Shown here: one piece after another, positions 25,679 to 36,350 of the stretch | Layout of the letters: each line of letters begins with the position of its first letter | Numbering within the stretch: the stretch's first letter is position 1 | The notes under the pieces: generated by a model | Told to the model about the DNA's origin: nothing | What the model saw: the letters and a program-made list of their open reading frames with translations, nothing else | Database searches by the model: none | Assembly: GCA_036825615.1 (NCBI GenBank) | Contig: DAISXY010000007.1 | Location: 1-64,000 of the forward strand | DNA length: 64,000 nt | Source: JAICXG01 sp036825615 | GTDB taxonomy: Bacteria > Verrucomicrobiota > Verrucomicrobiia > Chthoniobacterales > UBA10450 | Direction: 5' to 3' | Position numbers and translations under genes: made by a program

Positions 25679-26737
25679 CTATGTCGTTAGACCGGCGGGC
25701 GCTTTCTTCTCCCCGATCCAGCGCTGCAAATCGGGAAGCGGAAGAAAATTCAGAACGCGCTCGACCGGCCAGCGCAGCTCGAGCAGGGCGGCGAGGCCAA
25801 GCTCGACGAATTCCAGTTGCCACGGATGATGCGCATCTGTGCCTAACGAAATGAAAGCGCCTTCCTTCTTCGCTTCGCGCAAACGAGCGACGCTCAAATC
25901 CTGCCGGTCGGGATAACAATCGATCTCGAGTGCAACGTGCCGCTGCGCGGCTTCGGCAAAGACCCGCGGCCAGTCGGCCTGGAGCCCGGCGCGAAAATTG
26001 TAAATCCGGCCACGGGGATGGCCGAGAATGTGGAGGTGCGGATTACGCAGCGCGGCGAGATAGCGCGCCGTCTGGTCTTCGCTTGTGCGCAGGGCAGAGT
26101 GAAACGACCCGAGCACAAGATCGAGCTGGCCTAACGACTCCGGATCCATGTCGCCTTCGCCGCGCGGGTTCAGGTTCAGCTCGATCGAACGCAGGATGCG
26201 CAGACCGCGCTCGCGATTCTGCTGGTTCCAGGCCTCGATCTCGGCGCCTTGTTGCGCGAGCGCCTCTTCATTGATCCCGCCGGCGATCTTGAGCCCTTTC
26301 GAATGATCGGTGATGGCGATGTAGTCGTAGCCGCGTTCCACCGCGGCCGCGCCCATTTCTGCGATCGTGCCGGAGCCATCACTCCAGTGCGTGTGCATTT
26401 GCAGGTCTCCGCGCAGTCGCCCCGCCCAACCGGGCCGGGCGGCAAGAATCCGGCGGGCTTTGGCAAGAGTGAGGAAATCGCGCCGGATCGGCGGCGGCGT
26501 CACGCGCGGCGGTGGGTTTTGCAGCCAGCGTTGGACCTGGACGGAGAGAAACGGGCCGATGCCGCGGAGTTCGCCTAACGAGCGTCCGGCGGCGAGAAGA
26601 TCGGCCGCTTCCTCCGGCCAAAGAAAGGCGGCGCGGGCGGCGCGGCGAAAGGCACGCTGGCGCAATCCTTCGTGTTCCGCGGCGGCGCGCGCGAGCAGCT
26701 CGGCGAGCTGCGCGTTCGTAAGATTGGTCCGCGGCAT
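25679..26737 (-). CDS. PHP-domain phosphoesterase with helix-hairpin-helix N-terminus (PolX-C-like)
   Basis: 352 aa. Residues 1-85 hold a helix-hairpin-helix (LGELRGIGPFLSVQVQRWL). The PHP domain has metal ligands in LQMHTHWSDGSGTIAEM, IAITDHSKGLKI, RSIELNLNPRGEGDMD, VLGSFHSALR, ILGHPRGR and SLGTDAHHPWQL. It matches the C-terminal half of bacterial PolX without the polymerase palm domain, so it is likely a stand-alone nuclease or phosphatase. Four motif words are in or near it (25841, 26129, 26573; near copy at 25684). Confidence 0.9.
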   Translation of the reverse strand: MPRTNLTNAQLAELLARAAAEHEGLRQRAFRRAARAAFLWPEEAADLLAAGRSLGELRGIGPFLSVQVQRWLQNPPPRVTPPPIRRDFLTLAKARRILAARPGWAGRLRGDLQMHTHWSDGSGTIAEMGAAAVERGYDYIAITDHSKGLKIAGGINEEALAQQGAEIEAWNQQNRERGLRILRSIELNLNPRGEGDMDPESLGQLDLVLGSFHSALRTSEDQTARYLAALRNPHLHILGHPRGRIYNFRAGLQADWPRVFAEAAQRHVALEIDCYPDRQDLSVARLREAKKEGAFISLGTDAHHPWQLEFVELGLAALLELRWPVERVLNFLPLPDLQRWIGEKKAPAGLTT

Positions 26738-26801
26738 CGCCGAATTGTTTCGAGGTCGGTGGGGGAGATGGTTGCCTCGCGGCCGGGCAGCCGGAACCGG
26801 G

Positions 26802-29800
26802 TTATTCGCCGGGCAGGGTGCAGGTGACGGTGGTGCCGTGGCCTTCGCCGGACTCGATCCGCAGCTGCGCGCCGATGACGCTGGCCCGGTGGCGCATGAT
26901 CTCCAAGCCCATTCCTTTGTGACCGGGCTTGTTTTCCATTCCGTTGCCGTCGTCCTTCACCCGCAGGATGAGACCGGAGCGAGCCCGGTTAAGTGAAATA
27001 ACAATGTTGCGCGCGCTGGCGTGGCGGGTGGCGTTGCCGACCGCTTCGGCGGCGATTCGGTAGAGATTGAGCGCGACCGCCTGATCGGGAACGCGGATGT
27101 CGGGCGGGCAATCGCACCGGCAGGCGACATCGCGCTGCGAAGTGCGATAAGCCAGTTCTTTGAGCGCCTGAGCCAGACCACCGCTGCGCAAGTCTACCGG
27201 GTGCAAGCCGCGCGCGAGATCGCGCGCGAGGCCAACGTTGGCATTGACCAGCCGGGCGGCATCGGCAAAAACGCGCGCGTCACGGGCGTTTCCCTTCTCG
27301 CGGGTTTTCGCCTGGGTTTCGAGGAAGAATGCGGTCGCGGCCAGTTCCTGGCAGAGACTGTCGTGCAGGTCGTCGCCGATGCGGCGCTTTTCCCGTTCGG
27401 TTACCATCAGGATGCGCTGTTCGAGCCGGGCCCGTTCTTCCATCTGCTCATGCAGGATTTGATTGGCCTTGCGCAACTCGGCGGTGCGTTCTTCCACCCG
27501 CCGCTCCAGCTCTTCCTGCGCCATCCGGTCGGCGGTGGCGTCGCGGGCGATCTTGGCGAAACCGCGCAGGGCGCCCGTCTCGGAGTCATCAATCCGGTGC
27601 ATGACGCCGTCGACCCAGATGCGGCTGCCATCCTTGCGCCGGTGCCAGCGCCGATCGGCGGCCTGGCCGTGGCGCAAGGCAGTCGCGATTTCTTTTTCCT
27701 CCTGCTTCTTGCGCCGGTCTTCAGCGGTGAAAATAAGGCGACCTGATTTACCGATCGCCTCCTCCGCGGTCCAGCCGAAAACCCGTTCCGCGCCCTTGTT
27801 CCAGTGGGTGATGACGTTCGAGGGGTTAACCATAAAAATGGCGTAACCGCGCGCGCCTTCGACGAGGAGGCGGAAACGCTCGTTCGCTTCCCGCAGCGCG
27901 ATTTCGGTCCGCATCCGGTTCAACGCATGGCTGAGTTGGTCCGCGATGGTGCGGGCGAGGCGGATTTCTTCCTCGGTGAAATCGTGGGGGGCGTCGTAGT
28001 AGGTCACGAACTTGCCGAGCAATGTGTCGTCGTCGAGGAGCGGAAGGAATGCGAGGGCCCGGATGCCTTCGCGGTTGATTGCGCGCTTCAGGCCGGGCTC
28101 AAGATCGGCCTGCGCGACATCTTCGACCGTGATCGCCCTGGGATGTTTCACGTTGGGTTTCCAGGGTGAGTGGCCATCGGCGCGCTTGCGATAACGCTCG
28201 GACAAGCCGCGCCAGGCAACAAAGCGCATCACATTTTTCTCATCGAACAACAGAATCGAGGCGCGATCACAACGCAACGCATTCATGATCGTGTCGAGGG
28301 AAACGTCGTAAAGCTCTTCCACGCGGTCGACTTCGTTGCGCCGCCTAACGAAATCATAGAGCGCCACTTGCTCGCGCATTCTGGCGGTGAGGCCCTCCTC
28401 GGCCCGTTTGCGTTTGGTGATGTCGAGCACGAACTCGACCGCCGTCTCATCGGGCAGCTTCTTGCTCGCGCAGTAGACCCAGATCCGCGAGCCATTCTTG
28501 CAGAGGTACTGCTTTTCTGCCGGCGCCGATTCGCCGGTCTGCTTCAGTTCCTTGAACGTCTGCTTGTCACGTCGCTTCCATTCTGGAGGCGTGAGCGTGT
28601 GATAGGTAATCAGGCCCGATTTGAGTTCCTCGCGGCTGGCGCCAATCAGCTCAAGAAAAGCATCGTTGGCGTTGAGAATCTGCCCGGAAAAATCGAAGAA
28701 GATGACACCGACCGTGCCGATCTCGAGCACGCGCTGGAGGCGGTCTTCGCTCCTGCTCACCGCCTCGGCGACGGTGCGCAAGTCGTGAATGTCGGTGGCG
28801 GCTGCATACATGCGGAGGAGGTTGCCCTTGGCATCGCGAACCGGTTCGCTGCGCACGAGGAACCAGCGGTATTCACCGGTTGCACTGCGGATACGGTGTT
28901 CCTCCTCGAAGGTTTGGGCTTTCTCGATCGCTTCGCGGTAGCGTTCAATCGTCCGCTCCAGGTCGTCGGGGTGAATCACCGTCGTCCAGCCCCAGCCGGT
29001 AATCTCTTTGAAGCTGCGCCCGGTGTAGCGCAGGGTCCGTTCGTTACACCAGCTGGTCGAGCCATCGGGTTCGCTCGTCCAGAGCAGGTCGGGCACGATA
29101 TTGGCGAGCCCGCGGAGGTTCTGCTCGCTCTCGCGCAACGCCCGCTCGGCGATCATGCGCTCGAAGACATCGGCGGCCTGTCGGGCCAGCACGTCGAGCA
29201 AGGCGCAATCGCGCTCGCTCGGTTCGTACGGGTGGCTCCAGTGCGTCGAGAGCATCCCGACTTTGCGTCCCCCGCGCGAGATCAGTGGGGTTGATTGGAT
29301 GGCGACGATCCCCGAGAGCCGATAATGCGCGAGGCTATCGGAGCCCTGGAGGATTTCGGCCCTGTTGACATCGGGCACGACCGTGCGCTCGCCGTAGCGC
29401 AAGGCCGCCCCGCAACTTGTGCCGCTCTTGATCGAAACCCGCTCCCAGTGTTTGGCGGAATCGGGATGGAAACCTTTCCATGCCAGCAAACGCAGCTCCT
29501 CAGTCTCGGGGTCGAGCAATTGAATACTGGCCGCCTGCGATCGCATGAGCGCGATCGCGGCATCCACGATTTTGTCGTAGATGGCCTCGGCGTTCTCCCA
29601 CTCGATCAGTTGCGAGCTGATGCGCTGGAGTTGCCTCGAATCGGCCAGCTCGCGCGCCAGCTTGGCTTCGCTCTCGCGCAAGGCCTGCTCGACCCGGGCG
29701 CGTTCCTGCGCCTCGGTGTGATGGGAGATGATGATCCCGGCCGCCTGCGTCACCAATTCGCCGAGCACGACATCCTCCGGCGTCGCTTCGCGCGGCTCGC

Positions 29801-30497
29801 GGAAATAAAGCGCGAACGTGCCGAGGCCTTTTTTCTCGCGAGTTTTGATCGGGAAGGACCAGCAGCCGCGGAAATCATATTCTCGGGCGAGGTGGAGGAA
29901 AGGTTTCCAGAGGGGCTCGTCGAAGACATCGCGGGTGAGCACCGGTCGCCGCGTTGGGATCGCCAGGCCGCAGGCGAGTGAATCTTCGCCGATCTTGAAG
30001 CCGTCGATCTTGCGGGAGTACGAGTCGGGCATGGTCCCGGCGCCGGGCACCGGATGCAAACAGGTGCCGTCCCCGTCAACCAGATAGAAATTCGTCCGCA
30101 CCTCATCCGCGACCTCGTCGGTCACGATCCCGGCCAGGATGGAGAGCGATTTTCCAAGCGGCGCGCCGTCAACCGCGGCCTGGAAAGCTTCTTTCTGCAA
30201 GCTGGTTCGTTTTTCGTTAAACCGGACCGCTTTCTGCGCCTGTTTGCGTTCCGTGATTTCCTGCTGGAGCGCGCGATTTAGCTCTTCGGTTTTGCGCTGC
30301 GCCTCGACCACATCTTCGAGCACGTTGAGCGCGGCCCGGCGCGACTCGTAGACTTCGGCGGCGGTCGATTCAGCTTCCACGAGACGGCGAGCCAGCTCTG
30401 CGTTCTGAATCTGGAGCTCCGTGATCTCACGGGCGAGCGCAGAGCCACTTTCGACCGCAGCGGCCGAAGCGCCTGCTTCTGTCGGGTCGACAGTCAT
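26802..30497 (-). CDS. Large cytoplasmic sensor histidine kinase, multiple GAF/PAS, NarL type
   Basis: 1231 aa with no membrane segment. Order: N-terminal coiled coil (to ~95), GAF (~110-270), GAF (~300-450), PAS (~465-590), PAS (~600-710), GAF (~720-880), PAS (~890-1005), coiled coil, HisKA_3 dimerisation with the phospho-acceptor His in EKRRIGDDLHDSLCQELAA, then a HATPase domain (NATRHASARNIVISLN; VKDDGNGMENKPGHKGMGLE). It should phosphorylate a LuxR/NarL-type regulator that is not in the window. It lies beside the CheB-CheR fusion, and all signals sensed are probably intracellular. Confidence 0.93.
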   Translation of the reverse strand: MTVDPTEAGASAAAVESGSALAREITELQIQNAELARRLVEAESTAAEVYESRRAALNVLEDVVEAQRKTEELNRALQQEITERKQAQKAVRFNEKRTSLQKEAFQAAVDGAPLGKSLSILAGIVTDEVADEVRTNFYLVDGDGTCLHPVPGAGTMPDSYSRKIDGFKIGEDSLACGLAIPTRRPVLTRDVFDEPLWKPFLHLAREYDFRGCWSFPIKTREKKGLGTFALYFREPREATPEDVVLGELVTQAAGIIISHHTEAQERARVEQALRESEAKLARELADSRQLQRISSQLIEWENAEAIYDKIVDAAIALMRSQAASIQLLDPETEELRLLAWKGFHPDSAKHWERVSIKSGTSCGAALRYGERTVVPDVNRAEILQGSDSLAHYRLSGIVAIQSTPLISRGGRKVGMLSTHWSHPYEPSERDCALLDVLARQAADVFERMIAERALRESEQNLRGLANIVPDLLWTSEPDGSTSWCNERTLRYTGRSFKEITGWGWTTVIHPDDLERTIERYREAIEKAQTFEEEHRIRSATGEYRWFLVRSEPVRDAKGNLLRMYAAATDIHDLRTVAEAVSRSEDRLQRVLEIGTVGVIFFDFSGQILNANDAFLELIGASREELKSGLITYHTLTPPEWKRRDKQTFKELKQTGESAPAEKQYLCKNGSRIWVYCASKKLPDETAVEFVLDITKRKRAEEGLTARMREQVALYDFVRRRNEVDRVEELYDVSLDTIMNALRCDRASILLFDEKNVMRFVAWRGLSERYRKRADGHSPWKPNVKHPRAITVEDVAQADLEPGLKRAINREGIRALAFLPLLDDDTLLGKFVTYYDAPHDFTEEEIRLARTIADQLSHALNRMRTEIALREANERFRLLVEGARGYAIFMVNPSNVITHWNKGAERVFGWTAEEAIGKSGRLIFTAEDRRKKQEEKEIATALRHGQAADRRWHRRKDGSRIWVDGVMHRIDDSETGALRGFAKIARDATADRMAQEELERRVEERTAELRKANQILHEQMEERARLEQRILMVTEREKRRIGDDLHDSLCQELAATAFFLETQAKTREKGNARDARVFADAARLVNANVGLARDLARGLHPVDLRSGGLAQALKELAYRTSQRDVACRCDCPPDIRVPDQAVALNLYRIAAEAVGNATRHASARNIVISLNRARSGLILRVKDDGNGMENKPGHKGMGLEIMRHRASVIGAQLRIESGEGHGTTVTCTLPGE

Positions 30498-30681
30498 CGT
30501 TGTTACTTACGTTTCCCCTTTCTCCTTTGCGCGTTCGTCGCGGAGAGAGTGATGGACCCGCTTCCATCTCGAATCCGTTTTGATCTACAGCCGGACGGCG
30601 GAGAAATTCAAACCAATTCTTCCACGCTGCTGGCGGCGGGCGACATTGCAGATGGGGCCTCCGGTTGTGAGGCGCAGTCAT

Positions 30682-30751
30682 CTGCGGCGCGAGGGCACGC
30701 CGGCTCAATGCCGATGACCGCGCATTTGGAGCCGGCCCGCTCTCGGGCCGC
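30682..30751 (+). repeat. REP pair, TTGGAGCC family
   Basis: Two inverted units between the kinase and CheB-CheR genes: a minus-oriented unit at about 30682-30708 (slightly degenerate) and a plus unit at 30725-30751 with stem GGCCCG-CTCT-CGGGCC. The whole 265-base gap 30498-30763 holds nothing else recognisable apart from the kinase promoter region. Confidence 0.75.
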
Positions 30752-30763
30752 AGGACGCAACGC

Positions 30764-33763
<3,000 letters not shown>

Positions 33764-33847
33764 TTGCGGTACGCGGGATTACGGCTGCGCCTCAGGCGAG
33801 AGCCTACGCGCTGCAGGCTGGACGCGCCAGAACATAAGCGCCCAGCG

Positions 33848-33925
33848 TTGGAGCCGGCCCGCCCTCGGGCCGCTCGCGGTTTTGTCGATCCCGTCGACTG
33901 CGGCGCGAGGGCGCGCCGGCTCCAA
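33848..33925 (+). repeat. REP pair, left copy flanking the transposase
   Basis: 78 bases, from TTGGAGCC to GGCTCCAA: one plus-oriented unit (stem GGCCCG/CGGGCC, loop CCCT), a spacer containing GTTTTGTCGATCCCGTCGAC, and an inverted unit (stem GGCGCG/CGCGCC). It is identical over the full 78 bases to 34590-34667 on the other side of the transposase gene. Confidence 0.9.
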
Positions 33926-33927
33926 CG

Positions 33928-34539
33928 CTAGAATCGCAGTTCGTGGATTCTGCCGCGGTACGGCCAGTCTTCGACTTTCGTTACCAACCCTGCGCGGACG
34001 GCATTCTGTTCCACGTAATCCCATTTCTCGGCGTAGCTTTCGCTCGAACGAAGATAGCGATCGAAATAATCAGCCTGCCAGAAGTGTCGTTCTGGGGCAT
34101 GGCTGCGTCTTGCGGCGCGAGGGCGCGCCGGCTCCAACCCGAGCCCGTGCTTGGAGCCGGCCGGCCCTCCGGCCGCTGGTCGAACGCGTGGCGCGATTTC
34201 TGGATTGGCGGCCGGCCGGCCCTCCGGCCGCTGGTTTGAACTCCCCAGGATCTTTGCGATCCGGCGCGAGCTCACGCTCTTCCACATCTCCATCCACGCC
34301 GCGAGCGGTTTGGCGTCGATCTCGCAGCGCGCGAACAAATGCACGTGATCCGGCAGGAGAATGTAATCGCCCACCCACCAGCCATCGTGTTCACCCGAAC
34401 GGCTCCAAATCTCGCGCAGAATCATGTGCATCTCGTGGCAAGCGAGACAGGGCTGTCGTTTCGCCGTGCACGTTGTGATAAAGGCGATCGGATTGTCGTA
34501 AAAGGAAGGCAGATGCGCGGGGTGCCGGAACGGGGTCAC
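33928..34539 (-). mobile_element. REP-associated tyrosine transposase (RAYT, Y1/HUH family), interrupted by REP units
   Basis: 203 aa from GTG 34537-34539. The family pattern is clear: PSFYDNPIAFITTCTAKR (first strand), the HUH motif in LLPDHVHLFARC, then HFWQADYFDRYLRS and the catalytic-Tyr helix WDYVEQNAVRAGLV followed by DWPYRGRI. These single-strand transposases move REP elements. Between the first helix bundle and HFWQ, about 45 residues are encoded by three REP units (34111-34241) inserted in frame. The gene is flanked by identical 78-base REP pairs and sits between two chemosensory genes. Activity is uncertain because of the insert. Confidence 0.9.
34111..34241 (+). repeat. Three REP units inside the transposase coding region
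   Basis: Units at 34111-34137 (inverted, stem GGCGCG/CGCGCC), 34151-34184 (stem GGCCGG-CCCT-CCGGCC) and 34207-34241 (same GGCCGG stem). The last two share GCCGGCCCTCCGGCCGCTGG and are near copies. All keep the reading frame open in the transposase. Confidence 0.85.
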
Positions 34540-34547
34540 GCGTGGTA

Positions 34548-34573
34548 TTGGAGCCGGTGCGCCCCCGCGCCGG
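34548..34573 (+). repeat. Single REP unit just upstream of the transposase start
   Basis: Head TTGGAGCC and stem GGTGCG/CGCGCC-type with a C-rich loop. It begins 9 bases from the GTG start, so it lies in the 5' leader of the transposase message and may act as its own recognition site or translational control. Confidence 0.7.
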
Positions 34574-34589
34574 TCAAGGCAAATCTTTA

Positions 34590-34667
34590 TTGGAGCCGGC
34601 CCGCCCTCGGGCCGCTCGCGGTTTTGTCGATCCCGTCGACTGCGGCGCGAGGGCGCGCCGGCTCCAA
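34590..34667 (+). repeat. REP pair, right copy flanking the transposase
   Basis: Same 78-base sequence as 33848-33925 in the same orientation. Together they bracket the transposase gene within about 820 bases. No target-site duplication is obvious in the outside flanks. Confidence 0.9.
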
Positions 34668-34741
34668 GCGGGCCGGGTCCAATGGCGCGTCGCAAAATGA
34701 TTTGCACCACAACCAGCTCCGGCCGCCGATTCATCTTTGGG

Positions 34742-35695
34742 ATGCCGAGACACGATATCGTGGTCGTCGGGGCTTCGACCGGCGGGGTGGATGCGCTCCA
34801 GCAACTGGTTTATGGCCTGCCGGCTGATTTTCCGGGGACGATCTTTATCGTCATGCACGTCGGAGCGGAGAGCGCCATGGCCGAGATCCTCAGCCGCTGC
34901 GGCAAGATAAAAGTCTTCTCCGCCAAAGACGGCACTTACTACAAGCCGGGCGAGATCCATATCGCCCCACCTCATCGGCACATGCAGATTTCCAACGGCC
35001 AGATCAAACTCAACGCCGGCCCACGCGAGAACGGACATCGCCCTGCGATCGACCCGCTTTTTCGCAGCGCCGCGCGCGAGCATCGCGCCCGGGTTGCCGG
35101 CGTCATCCTCACCGGCGCGCTCGACGACGGGACCGCGGGATTGTTCGCCGTAAAATCGCGCGGCGGAGTGACGATTGTGCAGGATCCGGCCGAAGCGGTC
35201 GCGCCGAACATGCCGCTGAGCGCGATCCGCAATGTCGAGATCGATCACTGCTGCGCTTTGGAAGAGATCGCTCCTCTGCTGGTTCGCTTGGCGGCCGAGG
35301 AGACAAAGGAAACCAAATCACACGCTCGAAAAATGAGTGCTGAGAAAGAAGGAATCGCGAAGGAACCGCCGCCGGCGCGGACTCAGATTTCGCTCGCCTG
35401 CCCGGAATGCAACGGCCCACTCTACGAAACAAAGGATGGCCAGATCGCCCATTTTAAGTGCAACGTCGGGCATGCCTTTTCGCCCGAAAGCCTGAGCGAA
35501 GCGCACGCCGAAGCCCTCGAGCGTGCACTCTGGACCGCGCTTCGCACCTTGAACGAAAGGGTCACATTGCACCGGCAACTGCTGCGCCGGCAGCGCAACA
35601 AGGGCGAGGAGGAGCTCCTCCAGCGGTTCGAAGATTCCGTCAAAACCGCCGAGCGCGACATCGAGCTGCTGCGCGAGATCATCGGCCGGATTTAG
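34742..35695 (+). CDS. cheB: CheB-type protein-glutamate methylesterase with C-terminal zinc ribbon
   Basis: 317 aa from ATG 34742; an earlier ATG at 34682 would add REP-proximal sequence and is less likely. The methylesterase domain spans residues 5-185: Ser in VVVGASTGGVDALQQL, His in IVMHVGAESAM, Asp in LTGALDDGTAGL. No N-terminal receiver domain. The C-terminal part has CPECNGPL and a later HFKCNVGHAFSPESL, a zinc-ribbon-like segment followed by a coiled coil, as in CheB-like proteins of sensor clusters in soil bacteria. It was probably once adjacent to the CheB-CheR gene before the transposase unit inserted. Confidence 0.92.
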   Translation: MPRHDIVVVGASTGGVDALQQLVYGLPADFPGTIFIVMHVGAESAMAEILSRCGKIKVFSAKDGTYYKPGEIHIAPPHRHMQISNGQIKLNAGPRENGHRPAIDPLFRSAAREHRARVAGVILTGALDDGTAGLFAVKSRGGVTIVQDPAEAVAPNMPLSAIRNVEIDHCCALEEIAPLLVRLAAEETKETKSHARKMSAEKEGIAKEPPPARTQISLACPECNGPLYETKDGQIAHFKCNVGHAFSPESLSEAHAEALERALWTALRTLNERVTLHRQLLRRQRNKGEEELLQRFEDSVKTAERDIELLREIIGRI

Positions 35696-35720
35696 CAACT
35701 CGCGCGCAGGAATTGGCGCG

Positions 35721-35799
35721 ATTGGAGCTGGCCCGCCCTCGCGCCGGTGGTTGAAAAGAAGAAGCTAAGGGCGAGCGGCCGGAGGGCGGGTCGGCTCCA
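35721..35799 (+). repeat. REP pair, TTGGAGCC family (diverged)
   Basis: A plus unit at 35721-35748 (TTGGAGCTGG head, stem ending GCGCC) and an inverted unit at 35774-35799 (GGCCGGAGGGCGGGTCGG core). It follows the cheB stop by about 25 bases and may work as its transcript end. Confidence 0.7.
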
Positions 35800-35802
35800 G
35801 GT

Positions 35803-36009
35803 TTAGAAGCTTTCGCCTAACGCCATGCGCTTTGCTTCCCAGACGCGAATCGCGGCGAGAATGAGCGCCTTTGTCCGATCGAGTTTCGGGCGCACCGCCA
35901 CGTCATCAAATCCGCAGGCCGAGTCGGTCCCGGCTACTTTCGGCCCACGCCGGGTTTTCCGTCGCGCCGAGGCGACGGTTCGAATTCGAGAATTTCTCTT
36001 CGACAACAT
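35803..36009 (-). CDS. Small basic protein, unknown
   Basis: 68 aa from ATG 36007-36009, which has a strong GGGAGGAG ribosome site 7 bases upstream. The N-terminus is very basic (MLSKRNSRIRTVASARRKTR), the C-terminus helical (KLDRTKALILAAIRVWEAKR then MALGESF). No family recognised. Good initiation signals are the main support. Confidence 0.55.
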   Translation of the reverse strand: MLSKRNSRIRTVASARRKTRRGPKVAGTDSACGFDDVAVRPKLDRTKALILAAIRVWEAKRMALGESF

Positions 36010-36023
36010 CGGATCTCCTCCCC

Positions 36024-36227
36024 TCAACGGCCATTGTCGCGGTATTCGTGCCGCCAGGGGGCATTCTGGAGCGCGATATCCTGCGCATCAAGGTAGAACG
36101 GGCTGCACGCCTGGGTTCTCATCGGTTCTGAAAATCGGAGCCCGGGCTCCGGTTGGATGTCCAGGAATTGCCGGCTGATCCGCCTTGCACTGGCAGTTCG
36201 CAGCTTTCTGATTCTCTGGGCCGGCAT
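36024..36227 (-). CDS. Small hypothetical protein upstream of the basic protein
   Basis: 67 aa if it starts at ATG 36225-36227; a TTG at 36291-36293 would give 89. It reads RIRKLRTASARRISRQFLDI near the start and ends APWRHEYRDNGR, stopping 14 bases before the next start, as in an operon. No clear ribosome site and no family, so it may be spurious. Confidence 0.35.
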   Translation of the reverse strand: MPAQRIRKLRTASARRISRQFLDIQPEPGLRFSEPMRTQACSPFYLDAQDIALQNAPWRHEYRDNGR

Positions 36228-36350
36228 GTCTTCGACAAAAGCAAAGCAGACCGCCTGTGACAATTGGCCGCCCGCCCAATTCGCACCTGGCAAAAATCCC
36301 TAGACCCGGGGACGAATTGCGCCTCGGCCGGCAGATGACAGCTTAGACGC

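Noticed and set aside
28170..29294. 374-codon open frame opposite the GAF/PAS kinase
   Set aside because: Antisense shadow of a well supported kinase gene, with no family features.
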